A stretch of 47,526 bases of DNA, from positions 1 to 47,526 of the forward strand of contig JAMCRV010000087.1 in NCBI GenBank assembly GCA_023381555.1. The letters are read 5' to 3'. Source of the DNA: Chloroflexota bacterium. GTDB taxonomy: Bacteria > Chloroflexota > UBA4733. A program made the position numbers and the translations under genes. The notes under the pieces were generated by a model. The model made no database searches. It was not told where the DNA came from and saw only the letters and a list, made by a program, of their open reading frames with translations. Below are positions 25,893 to 34,477 of the stretch, piece after piece (the first letter of the stretch is position 1; the number at the start of each line of letters is the position of its first letter).

Positions 25893-28152
25893 GTGTCACT
25901 CCACGGGCCGCTGCTACGAGCGCAGTGCCAGCACAAAGAACGAGCGCGGCAGCGGCAATCAACAACGCGATGTGGAAGTGTGGCGGAGCATACGTCAAGC
26001 TGACGAGATGTTCTCCAGCGCGTAACGGAACTCCCATGAAGACGTAGTCTGCGCGGTATAACAGCACCGCGTGACCATCGACCCTGGCACTCCAGCCTGG
26101 GACGAGTGGCTCGGAAATCACGAGGAAGGCATTGTCAGTCACCATCGCCCGGATCTCCAAGTGCTCAGGCCCCTTGCTGACCCAATCTTCGTGCTGATTT
26201 CGTGGCAGCTGAGGACCCGTGATGGAGAGTGGGATCGCCTGTTCGACGACAGCAGCTGCACCGGGGTGCTCCAAATGCTCCGTGAGACGTCTGGCTTCCG
26301 CCGGATTCGCAGCGACGATGAGCTGCCGCACGGCGTAGGCCATGGGCAGAGGGTAGTCCATGCGAAAGAGCTTGAAAGAGCCGTCTCGTTGCACGAGCTC
26401 GAATCCGCGGCCGGGATCCTGCCGGGTCAGAACGTACCGGACACCAAAGAGCTGCCACACCTGGTAGCGATCCGTGAACCGAGCCAGTCTCGCCGCTCGG
26501 GTCACATACAGTGGGTCATTCCCTTCTGGAAACGAGAGGTCCGCGATTGCGCCATCGTTTGCAGGCAGCTCACCAAACCGGAGCTCGTCAACACGAAAAG
26601 GTCCTGTTTGCTCGTGGAGAAAGGCGACCGCTCGCCCGGGGAGCGGCTGGATTGGGTCTACACTTGTTCGACCCAGTGCGCCGTTCGCCCCGAGAAGGTT
26701 GAGGGTTGGAAGGGCAACCAGCAAAGTCACCGTCAGCCAGGGTCGCTGGTAGCCTCTCACGATGCAAAACCCCGCGGCAACGCTGCTTGCGAGCAGGAGC
26801 ACGAGGCCCCCCACACCGACCAGTCGCGGCGCCGTGGCGGCAAAGTCAGAGCCGGCAGGGGCGGTTGCCCGGAGAAGCAGGGCAGCTGCTACGACGAACA
26901 TCAGTGCAAGACCACCACTGACGAGGGCGGCAATCCTCTGGGAGGAGCGTTGATGACCGATCTCCCGGCGGCGAGCGTTCCAAAGGTCGGCCGCACCCGC
27001 CCCTGCGAGGGTCGAGAGGGCAATACTTGTGAGAAACGCTGCTCTCTCCTGGTCCTGAAACAGCGAGAACGGGGGGACGAGCTTGTAGAGCACGGGGTAG
27101 AGAGGACCGTGTCCACCAAGAGAAAGAATCATCGCCCCCAGGGCAAGGCCGGCCCACCACCACCGCGATCGCTTCCGCAAAGCGAAGATCGCGAGCAGTA
27201 AGGAGGGGATCCCGACGTAGAGACTGCGGACAAAGTAGCCCCCTGGCACCAGGACCTGCGTGAGATCCTGCCAGCGGAACCCGCTGGCAGCCTGCGCGTA
27301 GGGAAGTGCGACGCGGTTGGTGACGGGGAGATACGTCAGCGTGGAAAGCCATTGAGGCGTGCTTATGGCGAGCCCCATCAGTGCGAGGGCGCCGAACTGG
27401 AGAAGTGTGGGAACAACCGCGCGGCGCAGCTGCATCCAGCGAGCGCAGGCAAAGCAACCTGCACCGATGAGAGCATAGAGTGTCGTCTGCTCGTGGCCCG
27501 CAAAGACGAGACTGGCAGCTGCCAGCCCACCCAGCGCAGCCCACAACCAGGAGCGCTGACCCTTCGCCGGTTCCTCCAAGAGCATCTCACTACACAGCAG
27601 CACCGCCGGAAGCCAGATAGACGCCTCGAGCACAGGGAGCTGTAGCACTGGATAGCTCGTGAGATACCCACCAAGGCTGAACGTCACGGCGCCGACGATT
27701 CCCCCGAGAGTAGACCGCGTAAGCTGGCGGACCAGCAGAAGCATGAACAGTGCACCCAGAGCGACATCGAGCACAACCCGCCACTCCAGCGCGACAAAGG
27801 GTAGCCCTCCGTGCCCAGCGAGGAGGTTGATCAGCAGCCCGGTCGGAGAGAACACAGCTGTCTGAGGATCAGCAAGGTGCGGCTGACCACCAAAGATGTA
27901 CGGATCCCAGAGGGGAAGCTGCCCAGACACCAGGCGCGACGCGCCATAGTGCTGGAACGGATAGAACTGCCGTGTGAGGTCGCTCGCCACGAAAAAGGAA
28001 CGTTGCCAGGGACCCGGCAGAACGATAGGTGCATACACGACGAGAATCAAGAGCACGACCACGCTACAGGCGATGAGTAGGCTCATCCGGCCATCGGTGC
28101 GTTGGAGGCTCGCAGAAGCCGGCGCGTCAATCGTGCCGGTCGTGTGTATCAA
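25882..28152 (-). CDS. YfhO-family membrane protein
   Basis: The 756-residue product resembles YfhO proteins, which are GT-C-like membrane proteins implicated in glycosylation of envelope polymers. Diagnostic parts are ASDLTRQFYPFQHYGASRL and GQLPLWDPYIFGGQPHLADPQ in the first outer loop, about a dozen membrane helices, then a soluble tail with SEPLVPGWSARVDGH and LRAGEHLVSLTYAPPHFH before a last helix and a basic end. The frame opens at TTG 28152; an ATG 22 codons in (28084-28086) just before the first helix is an alternative, and neither has a clear ribosome site. A TATAGT element at 28298-28303 could be its -10. It is coupled to the PMT_2-like gene by an 11-nt overlap. Confidence 0.82.
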   Translation of the reverse strand: MIHTTGTIDAPASASLQRTDGRMSLLIACSVVVLLILVVYAPIVLPGPWQRSFFVASDLTRQFYPFQHYGASRLVSGQLPLWDPYIFGGQPHLADPQTAVFSPTGLLINLLAGHGGLPFVALEWRVVLDVALGALFMLLLVRQLTRSTLGGIVGAVTFSLGGYLTSYPVLQLPVLEASIWLPAVLLCSEMLLEEPAKGQRSWLWAALGGLAAASLVFAGHEQTTLYALIGAGCFACARWMQLRRAVVPTLLQFGALALMGLAISTPQWLSTLTYLPVTNRVALPYAQAASGFRWQDLTQVLVPGGYFVRSLYVGIPSLLLAIFALRKRSRWWWAGLALGAMILSLGGHGPLYPVLYKLVPPFSLFQDQERAAFLTSIALSTLAGAGAADLWNARRREIGHQRSSQRIAALVSGGLALMFVVAAALLLRATAPAGSDFAATAPRLVGVGGLVLLLASSVAAGFCIVRGYQRPWLTVTLLVALPTLNLLGANGALGRTSVDPIQPLPGRAVAFLHEQTGPFRVDELRFGELPANDGAIADLSFPEGNDPLYVTRAARLARFTDRYQVWQLFGVRYVLTRQDPGRGFELVQRDGSFKLFRMDYPLPMAYAVRQLIVAANPAEARRLTEHLEHPGAAAVVEQAIPLSITGPQLPRNQHEDWVSKGPEHLEIRAMVTDNAFLVISEPLVPGWSARVDGHAVLLYRADYVFMGVPLRAGEHLVSLTYAPPHFHIALLIAAAALVLCAGTALVAAARGVTRAR

Positions 28153-28394
28153 TCCAACAGTTCCACGTCTAGCGTCCGGGAACCGGCCCTCGCTCGCCCA
28201 ACTCCCCCACGCGTGCGAGTCAGTCGCTCTTCTTGTAGCGTATTGCTACTGCTCCTCCAACGGTTGCAGTTTCCCCGCAGCCTCCGCACACTGCCGTACT
28301 ATACGCCACATCAGATACCCATCGAAGCGAGCACACTCCAAGGCGACTGGCGCGACGCAGGAAGGCGCGGTAGGATTTGGGGGCTCCGCCGGCT

Positions 28395-28468
<74 letters not shown>

Positions 28469-28510
28469 CGTTATTCTTCGGGCGTTTGACCGCCATAAGG
28501 AGTGGTTCAA

Positions 28511-28849
28511 CTACTCGATGATCCGGGCGCAGCAGATGGTCGCCAGCTCGTTGGGGCGAAAAGCTGGGTGCTCGGCCTGGAGGTCGACGATGGCCTGGCG
28601 GAGCAGTGGCGCGAGCGTACGCCAGTCCTTACCTTGGCCGCCAGGGACATCAGCGAACAAGCTCACCATCCCCGGCCGATCGAAGCGCTCGGCCGGGGAG
28701 CGCCCGAAGAGCACCACCGGGCGGAACAGTTCGTAGGCGAGTTGCTCTAGCCAGTGCAGCAACAGACGGAGTTGCTGCCAATCCTCCGTCGGCTCGACCT
28801 GGGCGCGTTTGGATGGACGCATCTCGCTCTTCCCCACACCGCCGCCCAA
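28511..28849 (-). pseudogene. Truncated transposase N-terminal remnant
   Basis: The 112-residue frame contains ELFRPVVLFGRSPAERFDRPGMVSLF and later LLRQAIVDLQAEHPAFRPNELATIC. Both match the N-terminal helix-turn-helix part of DDE transposases common in Chloroflexota. The family normally has about 15 residues of helix-turn-helix between the PAER and FDRPGM pieces; here they are missing. The frame stops at ARIIE, just where the catalytic core should begin. I therefore read it as a decayed insertion sequence with an internal deletion and a 3' truncation, sitting directly behind tRNA-Arg. Confidence 0.6.
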
Positions 28850-29322
28850 GCAGCAATCAGGGGTAGGCCGCTATCGTAGGTGGCTGCCACGCTCTCTGCA
28901 ACCATGGTATCAAGCGTCGTGTGACGAGCACTGGTCTGTCAACCGCACGAAGGGAGATCCAAGCCTCATTGACTAATCCCACCCGCACGCCATTGCATCC
29001 GCGCTTGGTGCGCTGCTGGACCGATGATCCCGGTGACCCCGGCCGTTTGCCCCTGAACCATCCGGACGTGCAGCGGCTTGGCGCCGCCATTGCCCCGGGT
29101 GCATGGCCCACCCCACAGTGCTGGGCGGCTAGCTGACAACCCTCCGCCAACTCCGGGAGGACGCCGTCCCCCCACCATTACGTCGTCGTTAAGCACGCTG
29201 GTTCTGCCCAAGATTGTCAACGGCAAGCCCACCGCCGACCATCCCTGGAAACGCGCCCTCACCAAAGCCGGCTAACGGCGATCCATGCAATAGTTTGCGG
29301 CGCACTCCTTAGGGCCACCTCG
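28850..29322. other. Interval without intact genes, probable transposon debris
   Basis: No frame here has a ribosome site or recognisable domain. On the plus strand the codons ending at 29275 read VNGKPTADHPWKRALTKAG, resembling the C-terminal ends of some transposases (a KPxxDHPWR-type tail). Together with the truncated transposase on its left this suggests remnants of at least one insertion sequence between the two tRNA genes. Confidence 0.35.
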
Positions 29323-29352
29323 TTGACCTCGGTGACGATGCGTCCCTATACT
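29323..29352 (+). promoter_or_regulatory. Promoter of tRNA-Thr
   Basis: TTGACC (29323-29328), an 18-nt spacer and TATACT (29347-29352) lie 20 nt before the mature tRNA 5' end, a normal distance for a tRNA promoter with a short leader. Confidence 0.7.
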
Positions 29353-29371
29353 GAATACTGAACTGCGACGC

Positions 29372-29443
29372 GCCGACGTAGCTCAACGGTAGAGCGGCGG
29401 TTTTGTAAACCGCGGGTTATGGGTTCGAATCCCTTCGTCGGCT
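29372..29443 (+). tRNA. tRNA-Thr (anticodon TGT)
   Basis: The cloverleaf has acceptor GCCGACG/CGTCGGC, D-arm GCTCAACGGTAGAGC, anticodon stem GCGGT/ACCGC around TTTGTAA (anticodon TGT, reading ACA), and T-loop TTCGAAT. The T-stem ATGGG/CCCTT has one T-T mismatch at its second pair. CCA is not encoded. It has its own promoter and appears to be transcribed alone. Confidence 0.93.
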
Positions 29444-29845
29444 CAACAGGAAGCAATCTATGTAGGCTGGCTCCCGTGATCGCACGAGGGTGTCTCAGCA
29501 TCTCGATGGTGTGCGCAGCTCTCCCCACTGGACGGCGTTGTTGGGCGCCCTATGCACGTGGTGGACGGTGCGCGAGGAGAGGCTGGTAGCGAGCACGGGC
29601 ATTGGGAGCTTGCAGCATGGAATGAGCAATCCGATAGCAAACCTAGTGATGACTCGCCGCGAATCCATCTGTCACGCTCAAAGCACCGAATGTCGCTTTC
29701 TTGCTTGCCGAAACAGCGTTCACGGGGCGTATACTGGATGAACAGGCTGCGCTAGCGGTGCACGTGCCTCATGACGTCGCTCAGGAAAGCGGCTCGCACG
29801 CCGGCATGCGCCAAGTTCCGCACCTGCTCAGAAAGGTAGTAGGCC
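29444..29845. other. Intergenic interval with a candidate promoter for the VWA operon
   Basis: I see no supported gene in these 402 nt. A TATACT element at 29730-29735 with TTGCCG 19 nt upstream (29705-29710) could be the promoter of the two-gene operon starting at 29846. The spacer is longer than ideal, so this is tentative. Confidence 0.4.
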
Positions 29846-30484
29846 ATGTCCACAGTCCCTGAGTCTTCCCCTGTTCAGGAAGTCGAGAAGGAGCCAATGC
29901 TCTTGCTCGACGTAACTGGGTCGATGAACTATGGCACGTCGGCGAATGATCTGACACCGCGGAAAGACACGATCAAGGAAGCCATTGGCATTATTGTCGC
30001 TACATTGGCAAAGGAGGACAGCCAGGCTGAACACGAAGAAGGTGGCGGTGGCCTGCGCACGGTAATTTTTGCCGGCGGCCAGGCGGAAGATATCGGTGAT
30101 CTGAACCCCGACAACCTCGAAGACCGCTGGCGAAGTATACGTTGGGCCGGGGGCACGCGCATCATTCCGGGGTGGAACAAACTCATTCAGTGCTATACGG
30201 ACGAGTTCGGGCAGACGCTTCCAGCTGAGCGCCCGCTCTTGATGGCACTGGTGATCACCGATGGCGAGGCCGACGACAGCGACGCGTTTGCGCAAGCGCT
30301 CGCGAAGGCAGCAGGCGGCGTCTACGTCACCCTCGCGATCATTGGCTATGGGCCAGAACACGACGCCGCGCTGCGCTCGTGTCAGCAGATTGCGGCGAAG
30401 AACGCGCACGTGAAGGTCTTATCCTTCGGTTCCGAGACTGATCCCCAGGTCATTGCTCGCGCTCTGTTGAAAATGATCGAGTAG
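29846..30484 (+). CDS. Cytosolic von Willebrand factor A (VWA) domain protein
   Basis: The 212-residue protein is essentially one VWA domain with no signal peptide or membrane segment. The MIDAS metal site is complete: DVTGSMN (Asp22, Thr24, Ser26), the loop threonine in WAGGTRI (Thr104) and ITDGEADD (Asp139). A Gly/Glu-rich loop (about 60-70) sits after the first helix. VWA domains bind partner proteins through the metal, often in complexes with ATPases or in stress systems. The only partner in sight is the gene 23 nt downstream, whose C-terminus carries three acidic-flanked LPxI motifs. No terD-, MoxR- or kinase-type gene is adjacent. Function unknown. Confidence 0.85.
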   Translation: MSTVPESSPVQEVEKEPMLLLDVTGSMNYGTSANDLTPRKDTIKEAIGIIVATLAKEDSQAEHEEGGGGLRTVIFAGGQAEDIGDLNPDNLEDRWRSIRWAGGTRIIPGWNKLIQCYTDEFGQTLPAERPLLMALVITDGEADDSDAFAQALAKAAGGVYVTLAIIGYGPEHDAALRSCQQIAAKNAHVKVLSFGSETDPQVIARALLKMIE

Positions 30485-30507
30485 CAGCCAGTTTCAGGAT
30501 CGACAGC

Positions 30508-31656
30508 ATGACTACGTGGACAGAGCGAATCAGAGCGGCGCTGGCAGGAGACGTAGCCAGCGCCGATGTGGCAGCCCTGTTTGGTGTCACCAAGCCTCTC
30601 GACGATCTTCACCAGCAGTTGGGAGATGCCCGGCTCTCCGCCGAGATCACGCACGGCGGCGGGAACTGGCAAGTGACGGTACAGACTGGCCCCATCGCTG
30701 CTCCTCTCTGGCTAGCCGATCAGCTGGTTGCACTCGCCCAGAGTCTGTGCGAAGCAGAGGCCGAATATCACCAGGGACAGCCTACGATGCTCAGCGCTGC
30801 GTCACACGCGCTCGCCGTAGCGGTACTCGAACCCCTCGAGACGATCATCGCGGAGGTTAGCGCTGCACTCATCGATCCACATCGCCCATCGCGATTGAAC
30901 TTGCCGTGGACTGTCGGACCGGACGGGGATATCGCCCACCTGCCGCTTCCAGTCCCTACGCCCCCGGGTTACCTCCGCGGGCTCTTGCTGGCGGTCGAGC
31001 GTATCCAAAGTGCCACCGGGATGCTCCTCACGGACGTCAAAACCCTCGGTCACGACGCTGCAACGCCCTCTTGGCTAATCGCCACCGTTCAACGCCTAGA
31101 AGGTGAGCTCGCGGCGGCTAGTGCTCGCCGCGCAATGCTAGATGCCCGGCTGAGCCCGCTCCTGTCGGGCCACAGTCCCGCTCTACCTTCTAGTGCGACT
31201 ACCTCCTCGGTTAGTCTGGATCTGTGGTCAGTTCTCAACACCGCGCTGGTGAGCGGGCAGCAACTTGCCGATCCGCGCTTACTGCCGGGTGCGCCGTCTT
31301 CGGCATTCTCATCTACGGACGGGGCGGCAGCGCGTCCAGGCACAGTCGCCGTCACAACAGTACCGCCCTCGGAGGTCGCAACTCCTCCGGCCGCGCCGCC
31401 AGGTCCACCTTCTACACCGCCGCCTCTGCGCCGCGGGTCGCCGGCGTCTCAGCCGGGGACGGAGGCACCACCCGAACAGGTCCGTGACCTGCCGGACATT
31501 CAAGCTGAGCTGGCGCCCCAGAGGAGCGCACACCGGCGACCTGACCGCGCAGAGGATGATGCGTCGCCGTTGCCAGACATCGGCGAGGGACCGATCAAGG
31601 CCAAACACGAAGAGCCCCTCGTGCGAGAGCTGCCACAGATTGGACCGGATTCGTAG
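30508..31656 (+). CDS. Unknown protein with three C-terminal LPxI motifs, partner of the VWA gene
   Basis: This 382-residue soluble protein lies 23 nt after the VWA gene and is surely cotranscribed. Residues 1-240 form one or more folded, mostly helical domains beginning MTTWTERIRAALAGDVASADVAALFG, with a WTVGPDGDIAHLPLPVPTPPG stretch near 135. Residues 250-320 are Ser/Pro/Thr-rich linker. The last 60 residues contain LPDI (328), LPDI (355) and LPQI (375), flanked by acidic or basic residues, which look like repeated short binding motifs on a flexible tail. I do not recognise any family. An attractive but untested idea is that the VWA metal site binds acidic residues in these repeats. Confidence 0.8.
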   Translation: MTTWTERIRAALAGDVASADVAALFGVTKPLDDLHQQLGDARLSAEITHGGGNWQVTVQTGPIAAPLWLADQLVALAQSLCEAEAEYHQGQPTMLSAASHALAVAVLEPLETIIAEVSAALIDPHRPSRLNLPWTVGPDGDIAHLPLPVPTPPGYLRGLLLAVERIQSATGMLLTDVKTLGHDAATPSWLIATVQRLEGELAAASARRAMLDARLSPLLSGHSPALPSSATTSSVSLDLWSVLNTALVSGQQLADPRLLPGAPSSAFSSTDGAAARPGTVAVTTVPPSEVATPPAAPPGPPSTPPPLRRGSPASQPGTEAPPEQVRDLPDIQAELAPQRSAHRRPDRAEDDASPLPDIGEGPIKAKHEEPLVRELPQIGPDS

Positions 31657-31774
31657 CGTTCCTGCTGTTACTGCCACCCTGTACCAGGCGACTGAGAGAC
31701 GTGTGGCTGGGACTGAGCAGGAGACGGCGGGAACGGCTAGCGTAAGGACCTGAGCAGCGAAACCACCGAACCCG

Positions 31775-32746
31775 TCAGCTCCAACGGCTCTGTTCAGGAT
31801 CTGAGTAGTCCGGTTCGGCTACCGCTTCCACGGCCTGCCAGAGGTCATCCGGGACATCAGTCGAAGCGAGCTCCACCGTCTGCTGGAGACGCTCTGGCTT
31901 CGAAATGCCCACTATGGTCGAGTGAATGCGCGGGTCCCGCAGAGAGAGCTGGAGGGCTATGGCTGCCAGCGGCACTCCAGCATCGGCGCAGAGAGCCTCA
32001 ATATTCTCGACGCGCCGTATCACCGACTGTGTGGCGTGCCGGTAGGCATACCGCGGGTAGGCTTTGGAGCCTTTGGCCAGAATGCCACTGCCATAGGGAG
32101 CGGCGTTGAGCACACCCAAACCGAGCGCAAAGGATTCAGTGAGCAACTCATCAGCGCTTCGATTGAGCAAGGTGAAGCGATTGTGCGTGATGACAGCATC
32201 GAACGCCCCAGTGCGGACATACCGCAGCATGAGATCTGCCGGTCCGCCGGCAACACCGAGGGCCCCAACGATGCCTTCGTCACGCATCTTGGTCAGCGCC
32301 TCCACTGCGCCCCCTGGCGCCATGATCTCTTCGAACGGTGCGTGCTCCGGATCGTGAAGATGTAGCAGGGGAAGGTAATCGAGGCCAAGGAGACGAAGAC
32401 TGCGCTCGACGCTCCTCCGCATCTGCTCACCACTGAACTCACCAGTCCGCAGGTTGCGGTCTGCTTTGGTCGCCAGGAGGAATCCGTCCGGTACCTTTCC
32501 AAGCTCCCTGAGGACCAGGCCAATACGCCGCTCACTCTCTCCATCACCATAGGAAGCGGCAGTGTCCACGCAGTGAATGGGTCCTGCGAAAATCGCCCGG
32601 ATCGTCTCCAGGGCCTGAGCTTCAGTCACAGCGTAGTCGAAAGTCTCAGGCATATTGCCGAGCTCGGCACAGCCGATCGTGAGAGCATCAATCATAAGTC
32701 CCGTCTTGCCGAGCACTCGTTGCGGAGCCGGCCAAGAAGTCACCAC
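31775..32746 (-). CDS. Aldo/keto reductase
   Basis: The 323-residue NAD(P)H-dependent (beta/alpha)8-barrel enzyme has the catalytic tetrad Asp61 (VDTAASYGDGESE), Tyr66, Lys94 (LATKADR) and His131 (LLHLHDPEH). The closing segment STIVGISKPERLQQTV is the cofactor phosphate-binding region. The general layout resembles L-fucose or D-threo-aldose 1-dehydrogenases and related sugar/pyridoxal dehydrogenases, but the substrate cannot be fixed. The start is GTG at 32744-32746 with AAAGGA 8 nt upstream. It converges on the VWA operon (118 nt between stops) and has no cotranscribed neighbour. Confidence 0.92.
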   Translation of the reverse strand: MVTSWPAPQRVLGKTGLMIDALTIGCAELGNMPETFDYAVTEAQALETIRAIFAGPIHCVDTAASYGDGESERRIGLVLRELGKVPDGFLLATKADRNLRTGEFSGEQMRRSVERSLRLLGLDYLPLLHLHDPEHAPFEEIMAPGGAVEALTKMRDEGIVGALGVAGGPADLMLRYVRTGAFDAVITHNRFTLLNRSADELLTESFALGLGVLNAAPYGSGILAKGSKAYPRYAYRHATQSVIRRVENIEALCADAGVPLAAIALQLSLRDPRIHSTIVGISKPERLQQTVELASTDVPDDLWQAVEAVAEPDYSDPEQSRWS

Positions 32747-33630
32747 GTGCCAGGTCCTTTACACTCATGAGCACAAAACTGACCCAGAATAGATCGTAGC
32801 GTAGCGCTCCGCCGCTCACCTGACAACAGTTCCCTGGGCTGGGCTCCGCGCATCAGCAGCAGTGTCAAGAAGGACGAGCGCCCCGCCCGTTCCACTCCGG
32901 CTCATACCCCACTACTGATACTGACTGCCCCTACCGCAGCCTGGAGATGAAGCAATGATCGTGCTGCTCCCTGACGGTGAGGCAGACGCACGGCGTCGCG
33001 AAGGCCTATGGAGAGCGCCTCCCACTAAGGGACGTCGCTGACATAGCCAGTCACTCTAGACCCGAGGCTGCTCGGGAATCGTGAGCGGCGTACATGGCGT
33101 ACATTATGATGGCAGTTGATGCTGATCGAGAGCGCGGGCCGGACCATCCTCATTTCTTCGGTGCACACAGCCGGCCTGCTGTCGCGGATCGAAGCCGGCA
33201 CGTATGATTGGTGAAGGCATGAGTGCTGAGGCAAGAGGCAGCCTAATCACGATGACCAGCGTTTGTACGTTCTGTTTCCGTAGATCAGCTGTACTGGTAG
33301 GCAACGGCGATGGGATTCTATGATCAACTCCCGTGCCGAAGAGACCTCCGATCGCGCCTTGCTGCCGGCTGGCGCCATCGCACCTGCCCACTACCGATGT
33401 GTGTGCGATCACGGCCGCACCAGACGGTCAGAAGACGGAAACTTTATAGCTGCACTGGGTCACGCCCACTGATCAGCGAAGTCGCTCCAATCCTGAAGCC
33501 GCGGCCGCGTGCCTCCTTGGCGCCGCAGGTGACGGTGATCCTGCGCATCGTGTTGGTACTTACCTTGCTCGCCTACGTGGTTCTCATGGGCCCCATTGCG
33601 TTCATTGGCCGTTGAAGCTGCGCTCAGATC
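32747..33630. other. Intergenic interval of about 880 nt without a convincing gene
   Basis: No frame here combines a ribosome site with a recognisable product. Two weak items were seen. A 28-codon frame at 32955-33041 has GGAG upstream. A frame ending at 33615 (possible TTG start at 33517) would encode a 32-residue hydrophobic peptide, LAPQVTVILRIVLVLTLLAY and onward, that looks like a membrane helix. A tandem GGCGTACAT repeat lies near 33090-33110. The interval may hold decayed genes. Confidence 0.4.
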
Positions 33631-34440
33631 CTAGCTCGACCCCCGGCGAGAGCGGCCAGTCCGGGAACGCTGCGCTTCCGGAGAGACGGGCACCACGTTG
33701 TGGCGTCCAATCTCGGCGAGAGGACTCCGGCTCTGCCCATCACCGTCTTGCTCATTCCGACGGGCATTCGGATACTTTGCCAGTAGTCCGTCAAGCACGC
33801 GCGTCACCCACATGGCACCAACGAGGCCAGAAAACGCAATGAGGGGGAGCAGGAGAAGCACACTGATAGCCTCTACAATGACCCCCACGAAGAGGAGAGA
33901 GAGGGAAGTCCCCAAATTATCGAAGACGAGCAAGAAGCTATTACGCACAGTATTTCTCAGCCGGCGATCAGTCTGAAAGACGAGTAAGCCAAACGCGAAC
34001 GGCTGAACGAGGAAGAAGAACAACAGCAGATACAGCCAGATGATATCAATGAGCTTCACGAACCCGGTGCCGTGCGTACCATAGAACCAGATGTTCACGA
34101 TAACGAGCGCACCCACGACCACATCCACTAGAGCAAGCTGCCAGGACCGCCAGAAGAACTGCCGGAAACCCGTGAAAAAGTCGCGAATAGCGATGTTCTC
34201 GCCATCTTCGTAGCGACGAGCAACGTAGAAGAGTGCGGCAACACTCGGCGGCGCCGCGATGCAGAGCACAAACGCGAACAGCAGCGAGAGAAGGAACGGC
34301 GTCCGCAGAAACGTCGCGATTCCGAACGCCGGCAGTACGACGCCTCCCACGAACCACAGAAGATTGATTGCGGTCCAGGTGATTATCTCATAGTAGTACG
34401 CTCCCAGAGTGCCCCACAATGAGCTCACAACTCGCCACAT
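33631..34440 (-). CDS. DUF624/YesL-like membrane protein
   Basis: The 269-residue protein has about five or six membrane helices (residues 15-220) and a basic, Arg/Ser-rich cytosolic tail. The features PPSVAALFYVARRYEDGE, FFTGFRQFFWRSWQLALVDV and the later paired helices match the DUF624 (YesL) pattern, often seen near carbohydrate uptake genes though its function is unknown. The ATG at 34438-34440 has GGAGGAG 8 nt upstream. It diverges from dprA across only about 55 nt, so their promoters must overlap. No sugar transporter is adjacent here, so no function is inferred. Confidence 0.72.
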   Translation of the reverse strand: MWRVVSSLWGTLGAYYYEIITWTAINLLWFVGGVVLPAFGIATFLRTPFLLSLLFAFVLCIAAPPSVAALFYVARRYEDGENIAIRDFFTGFRQFFWRSWQLALVDVVVGALVIVNIWFYGTHGTGFVKLIDIIWLYLLLFFFLVQPFAFGLLVFQTDRRLRNTVRNSFLLVFDNLGTSLSLLFVGVIVEAISVLLLLPLIAFSGLVGAMWVTRVLDGLLAKYPNARRNEQDGDGQSRSPLAEIGRHNVVPVSPEAQRSRTGRSRRGSS

Positions 34441-34477
34441 TGTGCCAACTCCTCCGTGAGTCTCACTTTATTTTCCC

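Noticed and set aside
33517-33615. 32-residue hydrophobic peptide gene
   Set aside because: It has a plausible membrane helix but only a TTG start and no ribosome site; left as a remark in the intergenic entry.
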